Notes under the pieces: model-generated | Seen by the model: only the letters and a program-made list of their open reading frames with translations | What the model was told of the DNA's origin: nothing | Database searches by the model: none | In this document: one piece after another, positions 33,898 through 40,236 of the stretch | How the letters are laid out: each line of letters opens with the position of its first letter | Numbering within the stretch: the first letter of the stretch is position 1 | Assembly (NCBI GenBank): GCA_031379665.1 | Contig: JANNFI010000068.1 | Coordinates: forward strand, 1 to 41,787 | Length of the DNA stretch: 41,787 nt | Direction of reading: 5' to 3' | Origin: SZUA-254 sp031379665 | GTDB lineage: Bacteria > Bacteroidota > Ignavibacteria > UBA10030 > SZUA-254 | Made by a program: the position numbers and the translations under genes

Positions 33898-34209
33898 TCA
33901 TGCGCCTTCCACCACCGTGACAGACCCGACGAGATCCCCGCCGACGGCCAGGAGCTGTCCGAAGAGATCGTCACGATCGAGTTTCCCGGCGCGTAGGAGC
34001 CCTTCCAGCAAAACTCCCTCGGGAAGCACTCCCTCAAAGAACGGAGGAAACCCTTCGAAGGTCTGGACGCGCATCTCCACCGGCATTGTGAGGTACACCG
34101 GCGGCCCCTGGTACCCCTCCCGATACCGGAAAAGATACCGCTTGCCCCGCTCGACCTCTTCGAGGACGCCGGCCTGTTTTGCGTTGACGTATATCCCCGC
34201 CGTCCTCAT
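33898..34209 (-). CDS. hipS: HipS-like protein (HipA N-subdomain 1)
   Basis: A 103-residue protein equal to the first subdomain of HipA: AGIYVNAKQAGVLEEVERGKR, FRYREGYQGPPVYLTMPV, FEGFPPFFEGVLPEGVLLEGLL and DLFGQLLAVGGDLVGSVTV. In the tripartite HipBST systems this subdomain is a separate protein that acts as the antitoxin of the HipT kinase, while HipB augments it and binds DNA. The gene order here (HipB-like, HipS-like, HipT-like) and the ATGA overlap with the HipB gene match that arrangement. The gene is intact. Confidence 0.8.
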   Translation of the reverse strand: MRTAGIYVNAKQAGVLEEVERGKRYLFRYREGYQGPPVYLTMPVEMRVQTFEGFPPFFEGVLPEGVLLEGLLRAGKLDRDDLFGQLLAVGGDLVGSVTVVEGA

Positions 34210-34457
34210 CGGTCATCCCTTGCATTTTTTTGGCGCCGGTATTCCACCATCAACGGTCCGCTGAATTCAACACCGATATTCAGGACGCGAAGGATTTTCC
34301 CGAGCGTATCGATCTGCGTTGTTTTTTTCCCCTTCTCCACATCGAAGACGGCGGTCTTTCCCACACCGGCCAATTTCGCGAGCCCAGCCTGAGTCAGGCC
34401 AGCCTTCTTCCTATGGAAGCGGATGATACCCGGAAGTTCCTCAAGGAAATCCACCAC
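34206..34457 (-). CDS. hipB: HipB-like HTH (XRE-family) regulator
   Basis: An 83-residue protein with a helix-turn-helix of the Cro/C1 type: IRFHRKKAGLTQAGLAKLAGVGKTAVFDVEKGKKTTQIDTLGKILRVLNI. It likely starts at GTG 34457 (GTG GTG GAT); no ATG and no clear Shine-Dalgarno sequence are present. In HipBST modules HipB represses the operon and helps neutralise the toxin. The stop overlaps the HipS-like start by four bases. CCGTTATA sites upstream at 34462 and 34531 may be its operators. Confidence 0.85.
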   Translation of the reverse strand: MVDFLEELPGIIRFHRKKAGLTQAGLAKLAGVGKTAVFDVEKGKKTTQIDTLGKILRVLNIGVEFSGPLMVEYRRQKNARDDR

Positions 34458-34461
34458 AATA

Positions 34462-34546
34462 CCGTTATAACAGTGATTCGGATGATTATTAAGATAATAT
34501 TACTGATTTAGCGGGAAATTGAGAAATATGCCGTTATACCGGTATT
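34462..34546 (-). promoter_or_regulatory. Paired CCGTTATA sites upstream of hipB, possible operators
   Basis: CCGTTATA occurs at 34462-34469, directly before the start, and at 34531-34538. The second runs into ATACCGGTAT, a perfect 10-bp palindrome (34536-34545); the first contains the palindrome GTTATAAC. Two related sites before a HipB-type gene suggest autoregulation. The assignment is by position only. Confidence 0.4.
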
Positions 34547-34616
34547 AATCTGCCGTTGTACGTGACAAGCGTGGTACGCTCCCCCCCTAATACCCTGTGA
34601 TTTTTGACTGATTTTC

Positions 34617-34643
34617 AATCTATCCTTTTTAAAAGGATAGATT
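34617..34643. repeat. Perfect palindrome, 13-bp arms, 1-bp spacer
   Basis: AATCTATCCTTTT, one T, then AAAAGGATAGATT. First of three palindromes whose centres lie at 34630, 34663 and 34700. Confidence 0.85.
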
Positions 34644-34652
34644 CATTAAAAC

Positions 34653-34673
34653 CTGTCCTTTTAAAAAGGACAG
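34653..34673. repeat. Perfect palindrome, 10-bp arms, 1-bp spacer
   Basis: CTGTCCTTTT, one A, then AAAAGGACAG. Its core TCCTTTT-N-AAAAGGA is shared with the palindrome at 34617-34643. Confidence 0.85.
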
Positions 34674-34689
34674 AAGTCTGTGCTTTTCA

Positions 34690-34710
34690 AAGGTGCCAGA
34701 CTGGTACCTT
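34690..34710. repeat. Imperfect palindrome related to the one inside the ORF6N gene
   Basis: AAGGTGCCAG, one A, then CTGGTACCTT: 10-bp arms with one mismatch. It agrees in 18 of 21 positions with the core of the perfect palindrome at 39596-39624. Confidence 0.75.
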
Positions 34711-34784
34711 AGACGGTCTCCGCGAATTTTAATATTTGATGGGAGGAGATCAGCGGAAATGTCCCTACCCGAGGCGGTTGAGGA

Positions 34785-35678
34785 TTATGGAGGGTGTGAC
34801 ATTCTGTTTCTTTTCTCCCCTTCCAACCCCTTTCTAATCTCCCCTAACTCCCTCCTCTTCTCCTCACTCACCTCGGGGTAGCGCAGATCGAGGCCCTTGA
34901 GCGTGTCGACGAGGATGCCTGAGATGATCAACCGGGCGTTCTCCTTGTCGTCGGCGGGGACGACGTACCAGGGGGCTTTTTCTGTGCTGGTCGCGGCAAG
35001 GCACTCCTCGTATGCGCGCATATACCCCTTCCAGAGTTTCCGCTCCTCGACGTCGGCGGCGCTGAACTTCCAGTTCTTGTCCGGGTCGTCGATCCGGTCG
35101 ATGAACCTCTTGCGCTGTTCCTCCTTTGAAAGATGCAGGAAGAACTTCACGATCCGCGTGCCGTTCTTGTAGAGGTGGTGTTCCAGGTCGACGATGGAGC
35201 GGTACCTCGATTTCCAGATCTTGTCGGGGTCCTTGGGAAGATCCGGAATGCGCTGGGCCGCGAGGATCTCCGGATGGACACGGACGATGAGCACCTCCTC
35301 GTAGTACGACCGGTTGAAGATGCCGATGCGGCCGCGTTCGGGCAGGCAGGCGGTCGTGCGCCAGAGGAAGTCGTGGTCCAGGTCTGTGGCGCTCGGGTGC
35401 TTGAAGCTGAAGACCTGGCACCCCTGGGGGTTGAGGCCGCTCATCACGTGCCTGATCGCCCCGTCCTTCCCCGCGGCGTCCATCGCCTGGAAGATCACCA
35501 GCAGCGCGTAGCGGTCGTCGGCGTAGAGGACGTTCTGGAGTTTGGCCAGTTTGTCGGTTTGCTTGGCGAGGAGAAGTTTGTAGTCGTCTTTGGAGGAATA
35601 AAGGGGGGTGACAAGGGTGGGGGATTTTTTCAGGTTGACCGCCCTGTCGGGAGGGACGCGGAATGAGGAAACTCTCAT
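34785..35678 (-). CDS. ppk2: Polyphosphate kinase 2 (PPK2) family protein
   Basis: A 297-residue protein. Walker A region VIFQAMDAAGKDGAIRHVMSGLNP (about 61-84), then VFSFKHPSATDLDHDFLWR, the lid segment GIFNRSYYEEVLIVRVHPE, and later KFFLHLSKEEQRKRFIDR and WYVVPADDKENARLI. This is the short single-domain PPK2 form, resembling the class III enzymes that phosphorylate AMP and ADP using polyphosphate; the exact class is not certain. It starts 14 bases after the stop of the beta-propeller gene and is thus the last gene of the run that begins with abiEi. It acts in the cytoplasm. Confidence 0.9.
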   Translation of the reverse strand: MRVSSFRVPPDRAVNLKKSPTLVTPLYSSKDDYKLLLAKQTDKLAKLQNVLYADDRYALLVIFQAMDAAGKDGAIRHVMSGLNPQGCQVFSFKHPSATDLDHDFLWRTTACLPERGRIGIFNRSYYEEVLIVRVHPEILAAQRIPDLPKDPDKIWKSRYRSIVDLEHHLYKNGTRIVKFFLHLSKEEQRKRFIDRIDDPDKNWKFSAADVEERKLWKGYMRAYEECLAATSTEKAPWYVVPADDKENARLIISGILVDTLKGLDLRYPEVSEEKRRELGEIRKGLEGEKRNRMSHPP

Positions 35679-35692
35679 CGTGTCGGTTCGTG

Positions 35693-36934
35693 TTATGGGT
35701 TTTTTCGCAGGCAGTAGACGATCCCATCGGTGCTCGAGACGTATATTTTCTCGCCCGCGATGGTCGGGGTCGAGAAGATTGCGCCCAGCTTGTGCAATGC
35801 CTCGATGTACCCTTCCGGCGTCCCGACAATGGCGTAGAATTCCTCTTTCACAACCTTATCCTCCGACTTGAAAAACTCCGCGTGGTGCTCCGTGTACCCG
35901 TCGGTCGCCCAGCTCCACCGGATCTCGCCGGTCGCGCGGCCGAGACCGAGGAGCTTCCCCTGGAGCGTGCCGACGTAGAGCATCGAATCGGTCACGGCCG
36001 GTGCGCCGAAGACGTTGAAGCGGACGTCGGTCTTCCAGATCTCTGCGCCCGTCCTGCCGTCGAGCGCGAGGACGAGGTCGTCGTCGGAGGTGCCGACGTA
36101 GAGGACGGAGTCTTTTACTGATAGCGCCAGCGCCCAGCCCTTGGGGAATTGCTTGTTCCAGTGGCTAAAGCCCTTCGCCGTGTCGAGGGCATAGATGTTG
36201 TAGTCCCGGCCGCCGACGTAGACGAGGCCGTTCCCGGCAACCGGATTGCCCTGCATCTCGCCGGCCGGGAAGAACCGGTGCCCCACCGATTTGAATTTCC
36301 AGGCCAGCTCGCCGGTCGCGCGCCGGAGCGCATACACATACCCGTCGAACGACCCCACGAAGAGTTTGTCGCCGTAGAGGACGGGCACGGCGTGGACGAC
36401 GTCGCCGGTCTTGAACTTCCAGACGAGCTCGCCGGTGGAGGATTTCAGGGCGTAGACGTGGCCGTCGCCGGAGCCGAAATAGACGACGCCGGCCTCGACG
36501 ACGGGCGACGAGAAGAAATAGTCGGCGTAACTGTATAGCGGGTAGAGCTTCTCCCCTTCCGTAGCGAATGTCCAGATGACCGTTCCCGAATCTTTATTGA
36601 AGGCATACACGATGCCGTCCCCGCCGACGAGGAAGAGTCGATCGCCTTCGATCGCGACCGTCGAGCGGATGGGGCCGCGGGTTTTGTACGTCCAGCGGGG
36701 TTCACCGGTGGCGGCATCGAGGGCGTAGAGGATCGAATCGGCGGAGCCGAAATAGATGGAACCGCCGTGAACCGCCGGCGCTCCAAAAATCGGTTGGGTG
36801 ACTTTGAAGTTCCAAAGCGACGGTGGCGGACCGGCGGACCCCCCGTGGGAATCGCCCCTGAAGTAACCAATCGAGGGAACAAGGAGGCAGATCGTGGAGA
36901 TGAAAATCGCGAGCTGATTGAAGAAGATCGTCAT
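35693..36934 (-). CDS. PQQ-like beta-propeller repeat protein, exported or membrane-anchored
   Basis: A 413-residue protein with a short hydrophobic N-terminus (about 5-24), a signal peptide or anchor. The remainder is built from about eight blades, each of the form VYFGSxDGxVYALDxxTGExxWxxK (e.g. SIYFGSADSILYALDAATG, VVYFGSGDGHVYALKSSTG, KLFVGSFDGYVYALRRATG). This is the PQQ_2/BamB-like propeller found in dehydrogenases and in assembly or sensor proteins; no quinoprotein active-site region was identified. The ATG overlaps the AbiEii stop as ATGA and the next gene follows after 14 bases, so it is translationally tied to the AbiE genes and PPK2. Confidence 0.85.
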   Translation of the reverse strand: MTIFFNQLAIFISTICLLVPSIGYFRGDSHGGSAGPPPSLWNFKVTQPIFGAPAVHGGSIYFGSADSILYALDAATGEPRWTYKTRGPIRSTVAIEGDRLFLVGGDGIVYAFNKDSGTVIWTFATEGEKLYPLYSYADYFFSSPVVEAGVVYFGSGDGHVYALKSSTGELVWKFKTGDVVHAVPVLYGDKLFVGSFDGYVYALRRATGELAWKFKSVGHRFFPAGEMQGNPVAGNGLVYVGGRDYNIYALDTAKGFSHWNKQFPKGWALALSVKDSVLYVGTSDDDLVLALDGRTGAEIWKTDVRFNVFGAPAVTDSMLYVGTLQGKLLGLGRATGEIRWSWATDGYTEHHAEFFKSEDKVVKEEFYAIVGTPEGYIEALHKLGAIFSTPTIAGEKIYVSSTDGIVYCLRKNP

Positions 36935-37728
36935 GAGGCATCGAGCAGCGTCAGCACCCGTTGATCCACAATGGCGAAAGCCTCACGGGGATCATACCTG
37001 ACCTCGGACCTCAGGAGGTTGTCGGTATCGGAAAGAAATTCCTTCCTCACCATCTTCGCCGCAAGATTTGAATGAAACTCAGGGCCGGATACGGAAAGTC
37101 CCCCATCTTCCATATACCTCCTGAAGACAGCGACAATCGGTGCCGGTTCCGCCTTCCCTCGCGTGAGCCCGAGCCAGAGGTCGTAGAGATCCCTTCCCTT
37201 TCGCCGCTGGTAGAGGGCCCGGAGTTTCGTCCCAAGAAGTTCATTGAGCGAGTACGTAACGACGGGGGAGGAGCCCGAGAACCACCGCGACTCGACCGCG
37301 AACGGAACCCGTTGAAAGCCCTCTGCTGAAAAGTGTTCCCGGGTATTGATTTCGATCTTGACCTTCATCTGCATAATCGGTGGAATCTCCGACGCGACAC
37401 GGTAGATGAGTGTCGCACTGTCCTCTTTTTGCAGGCGGCGCGGCTCACCAAGAACCGGATTTAACACCTCCTGAACGGCATCCATGAGCGGGCCGGCCGG
37501 GCCCGCAGTCACCTGGACGAGGTCTACATCCTCGGAATACCGCAGGGCCGGATGAAGATAGAGTTTGTGGAGCGCCGTTCCGCCGCGGAATGCGAGGTTA
37601 GCCCTGAGGAGGTCGTGCGAGAACAGGAGGACGATTGCCCGGGAAATGATCAGATCCTGTTCCACTTGAGCGTCCGAGAGCCAGGGTGCGTGGGCCCGCC
37701 ATTCGACGATGAACGCCTGGGGAATCAG
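36931..37728 (-). CDS. abiEii: AbiEii-type nucleotidyltransferase toxin, apparent CTG start
   Basis: Conserved features are LAFRGGTALHKLYLHPALRYSEDVDL (motif I with GGTxLxK and RxSEDxD), VKIEINTRE and SLNELLGTKLRALYQRRKGRDLYDL. These are the DUF1814/AbiEii hallmarks of the MenA-like toxins that add nucleotides to tRNA. A GTG at 37665 would begin MEQDLIIS and drop the family N-terminus. Extending in frame to CTG 37728 gives (M)IPQAFIVEWRAHAPW, which matches the usual AbiEii start MIPxAYIxEWxxHAPW. GGAGG lies seven bases before this CTG, and the CTG overlaps the AbiEi stop (CTGA). With that start the protein is 265 residues. It is paired with abiEi upstream. Confidence 0.85.
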   Translation of the reverse strand: MIPQAFIVEWRAHAPWLSDAQVEQDLIISRAIVLLFSHDLLRANLAFRGGTALHKLYLHPALRYSEDVDLVQVTAGPAGPLMDAVQEVLNPVLGEPRRLQKEDSATLIYRVASEIPPIMQMKVKIEINTREHFSAEGFQRVPFAVESRWFSGSSPVVTYSLNELLGTKLRALYQRRKGRDLYDLWLGLTRGKAEPAPIVAVFRRYMEDGGLSVSGPEFHSNLAAKMVRKEFLSDTDNLLRSEVRYDPREAFAIVDQRVLTLLDAS

Positions 37729-38519
37729 AGTTCTCCCTCCACTTCCGCGTTAACCACAACATTCCATTTCCTATCCCTCGGAAAACCGGTCCTCGGTCCG
37801 GCGGGATCGAGCGGCGTACGTGCGGGGGTCTTCAAGGCCAGCCATTGCGCCAATGTCGCCGCGAGGTCGGCCTGTCCCGCTTTCTCGAGCAGCCAGCCCA
37901 ATCGCTGAATGTGCGAGAGTTGCCCATCCCTGTTCGCGGCTTCGACCAGCATCGGGGGCGCGATCCCCTCGCTGAGCTCCTGAAGGATGGTAAGCACCCT
38001 GTTGAGGCCGCCAACGCGGCCGGCGTACGCGACGAGGTCCAGCGCCGTGACGGCCGGATTGGACACATTGATGAACCCCGTCGGCGTTTTGACCTGCTGA
38101 ACGGGAGAGGCCTCCATTCCGGATTTCTTGAAGAAACGCAATTGGAGGGACTGAACGTGAATATCCCGGTGCGCCGATTGAACGACGAGATGGAACTCTT
38201 GGGGTTGCTGGTGTGCCGCTCCGTGCAGTGCCGCGGCGGAAAGAAGCCCGACGTAATAGTTTTGTCCGAGGAATTTCATCAGGTCCGCGACGAACCATTC
38301 AGGAGGAAGAATGCCGCTGTTCGCATACTCGAGCGGCACGATGACGTAAAACCCGCGTTTCACCCTCCGGATCCTGTTTTGGCGTTCGAGTCGCCATAAC
38401 GCCTTAATGAGCGAGGCATCGTCGAGTCGGATGGCGTCCCGGACTTCTCGCTTCGTGAACGAGTACCTTCCGGAGCTCTGAGCGTGGTCGACGTATGTCG
38501 TGAGATCTATGGCTTCCAT
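37725..38519 (-). CDS. abiEi: AbiEi-type antitoxin/transcriptional regulator
   Basis: A 264-residue protein. The N-terminal winged-helix domain (YSFTKREVRDAIRLDDASLIKALWRLERQNRIRRVKRGFYVIVP) is followed by the AbiEi C-terminal domain (YYVGLLSAAALHGAAHQQPQEFHLVVQ, then VSNPAVTALDLVAYAGRVGG). AbiEi proteins neutralise AbiEii and bind inverted repeats in their own promoter. Such repeats (38535-38567) lie directly upstream of the ATG at 38519. It heads the run abiEi-abiEii-propeller-ppk2. Confidence 0.9.
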   Translation of the reverse strand: MEAIDLTTYVDHAQSSGRYSFTKREVRDAIRLDDASLIKALWRLERQNRIRRVKRGFYVIVPLEYANSGILPPEWFVADLMKFLGQNYYVGLLSAAALHGAAHQQPQEFHLVVQSAHRDIHVQSLQLRFFKKSGMEASPVQQVKTPTGFINVSNPAVTALDLVAYAGRVGGLNRVLTILQELSEGIAPPMLVEAANRDGQLSHIQRLGWLLEKAGQADLAATLAQWLALKTPARTPLDPAGPRTGFPRDRKWNVVVNAEVEGEL

Positions 38520-38534
38520 AGCCGAAATTTTGTG

Positions 38535-38567
38535 CTATTAGTTGCAATAGTGGACCATTTTAGTCCA
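38535..38567 (-). promoter_or_regulatory. Two adjacent inverted repeats upstream of abiEi, likely AbiEi operator
   Basis: TGGAC-N7-GTCCA (38551-38567) lies beside CTATT-N6-AATAG (38535-38550), 16-48 bases upstream of the start codon. AbiEi proteins are known to repress through inverted repeats in this position. An AATATTTG box is visible further upstream. Confidence 0.55.
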
Positions 38568-38640
38568 GTTATGCAAATATTAGATACAGCTTTTTTCGGT
38601 AAAAGGCAAGAGGGGAGGAATTTCGCCATATTTGACCTGC

Positions 38641-39270
38641 CTACTCGTCGTCCGATCGATGGCTGGTTGCGTCTTCATCGACCCAATCCTCCTCGGTCCA
38701 GGTCATCCCCTTTCGGCCCGGCACCTTCCGCGGGGGTCCGGATCGATACACCCGGCAGGATTTGGGTCCATAGCAGAACGTCTCCTGCCGGAATTTCTGC
38801 TTCGATGGATTCCACTGGTCGATGATCATCTGCACGGCCATCCTGCATCCCCAGATGCAGGACCTGCAGCTTTCTTCGTATGTTTGGGGGGCAAGCCGGC
38901 CGTGGCCGCGTTCGCGATAGACCTCCAGTGCCGGGGGAACCCCCACCCACGGAGGAGGCGTGGGAGGGTCCTTCACCTTGCGCGAGACGACCTTGAACCC
39001 GCTCACCTTGTAGTACGCCACCGTCTCGAGGTCCGGGTCCTCCACCGGGCGGCAAAATCCTTCCACGACATCCCCGGCCTGAAGCGCGTGTTTGGCCTGG
39101 AGGGCCTTCCCGATACCAACGCAAAACTGCGAATTCAATCCACCGATCAGTCCGTCGACCTGCAGCGTGTATCCGAGGTAGGAGTGGTCACGCTGGTCGA
39201 ACGAGCGCAACAGGCGGATTCGCGGTTGAACGGCCAGCAGCGAACCGGACCAGGCGAGCTTGGCGCTCAT
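38641..39270 (-). CDS. Conserved hypothetical protein with C-terminal cysteine cluster
   Basis: A 209-residue protein from ATG 39270 (MSAKLAWSGSLLAVQPRIRL); an upstream in-frame start would add only an Arg-rich, unlikely stretch. The N-terminal half looks beta-rich (DHSYLGYTLQVDGLIGGLNSQFCVGIGKALQAKHALQAGDVVEG), possibly OB-fold-like. The C-terminal part has CRSCIWGCRM, MIIDQWNPSKQKFRQETFCYGPKSC and GRKGMTWTEEDWVDED; the five cysteines in two clusters suggest a metal or Fe-S site. I recall this architecture in unnamed proteins of many bacteria and archaea, but know no function. It begins 10 bases after the ORF6N stop, so is probably co-transcribed with it. Confidence 0.78.
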   Translation of the reverse strand: MSAKLAWSGSLLAVQPRIRLLRSFDQRDHSYLGYTLQVDGLIGGLNSQFCVGIGKALQAKHALQAGDVVEGFCRPVEDPDLETVAYYKVSGFKVVSRKVKDPPTPPPWVGVPPALEVYRERGHGRLAPQTYEESCRSCIWGCRMAVQMIIDQWNPSKQKFRQETFCYGPKSCRVYRSGPPRKVPGRKGMTWTEEDWVDEDATSHRSDDE

Positions 39271-39280
39271 CGGTGACCAG

Positions 39281-39823
39281 TCACTTCTTCTCCGCCGCCT
39301 CCCTCGGCGCATCCACCCCGAACCCGATACGCCGCTTAGATGGTGGTACCGGCTGCACCATCATCTGCCGGATCGCGTCGAAGACAACCCGAAACTGTTG
39401 ATCATACTTCTTTTCCAGCGCATCTAGTTTTTTCGCGAGATCCTTGTGGGCCACAAGCATCTCCCGCAACCGTACAAATGCACGTATAATCTCGATGTTG
39501 ACCTGGATCGCCCTCTGACTGTGGAGCACGGAAGAGAGCATTGCCACACCTTGCTCAGTAAACACAAGGGGAAGGTACTTGGAATGGGCTCCCCTCTTTA
39601 AGGTGCCAAATTGGCACCTTAAAGCTTCAGCTTCTTCACCGGTTAATTCGAACATGAAATCGGCTGGAAATCGTTCGATGTTGCGTTTGACAGCCCGTTT
39701 CACCACACTCGTCTCAACCTTGTAGAGTTCCGCGAGATGGGCGTCGAGCATCACTTTATGACCGCGGATCAGGAGTATCCGTTTTTCAATAACCTCCGGG
39801 AGCGGGGTGACCGTCGTCCCCAT
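39281..39823 (-). CDS. ORF6N-domain protein
   Basis: A 180-residue protein. The ORF6N domain (about 10-95) is marked by RGHKVMLDAHLAELYKVETSVVKRAV, FPADFMFELTGEE and LPLVFTEQGVAMLSSVLHSQRAIQVNIEIIRAFV. A coiled-coil helix (about 118-145) and a Lys-rich tail follow. ORF6N domains come from phage and large DNA viruses and are thought to bind DNA, but are also common in chromosomes without a prophage. No phage genes are nearby. The central LRCQFGTLK segment is encoded by a perfect 29-bp palindrome at 39596-39624. Confidence 0.85.
   Translation of the reverse strand: MGTTVTPLPEVIEKRILLIRGHKVMLDAHLAELYKVETSVVKRAVKRNIERFPADFMFELTGEEAEALRCQFGTLKRGAHSKYLPLVFTEQGVAMLSSVLHSQRAIQVNIEIIRAFVRLREMLVAHKDLAKKLDALEKKYDQQFRVVFDAIRQMMVQPVPPSKRRIGFGVDAPREAAEKK
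39596..39624. repeat. Perfect palindrome with 14-bp arms inside the ORF6N gene
   Basis: CTTTAAGGTGCCAA, one A, then TTGGCACCTTAAAG, within codons for LRCQFGTLK. Its core recurs with three changes at 34690-34710. Such a structure in coding DNA must be maintained against codon drift, or was acquired recently. Confidence 0.85.
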
Positions 39824-39965
39824 ACGTTATCAACCTCCACGAAATGCAAACAACTCTTTGGCGGATCCTGTCGTAATAAATTTAACAAACGCAGAACCTT
39901 TCCAAAGAAAATAGTTTGATGGAGTGATAAATGGGGAAATGTAAGTACGTTGAAAGCCGCTTATT

Positions 39966-40229
39966 TCACACCGAGAATCCATCCTTCATTTTCCGTCGTT
40001 CGGCTATCAGCGCCAGATAAATCAGGGCGGAGTCACCGTAACTGTTGCATTTCTTCTTCTCCACCGCATCCCTCGCATCCGGCTCGATTTTAATGACATA
40101 CCCTTCCGGCGGTGTCGCCCCCATCAGGTTCCGCACGAAATAATCCCAGCGCCTGCGCATGACAATGAAATCGAAATCCTTGTTCGCCTGGATCGCGTAG
40201 TTCGAGTTCTTCACGCGGGCACCGGGCAC
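39966..40229 (-). pseudogene. Fragment resembling the C-terminus of an S9 peptidase, with internal deletion
   Basis: An 87-codon frame that could start at GTG 40229. ANKDFDFIVM followed by RRRWDYFVRNLMGATPPEGYVIK is the end of S9 prolyl-oligopeptidase-type enzymes, except that the stretch usually between them (PNRxHGxxxxPYxI, including the catalytic His) is missing. The tail from about residue 50 (IEPDARDAVEKKKCNSYGDSALIY) is not recognised. The fragment begins 7 bases after the stop of the T9SS protein gene, next to two GGGCACC repeats (40217-40230). I read it as a decayed remnant; a small functional protein cannot be ruled out. Confidence 0.5.
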
Positions 40230-40236
40230 CGGGCCC

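Larger units (their letters stand above)
34458..34784. other. AT-rich intergenic region with hip control sites and three palindromes
   Basis: About 327 bases without a gene between the hipB-like start and the PPK2 stop (both leftward). The right-hand half holds three short-spaced palindromes (34617, 34653, 34690), and the left half holds two CCGTTATA sites. The composition is clearly more AT-rich than the genes around it. Confidence 0.6.

Noticed and set aside
39281..39823. ORF6N gene taken as evidence of a prophage
   Set aside because: No capsid, tail, terminase, integrase or lysis genes in the window; ORF6N genes are common outside prophages.
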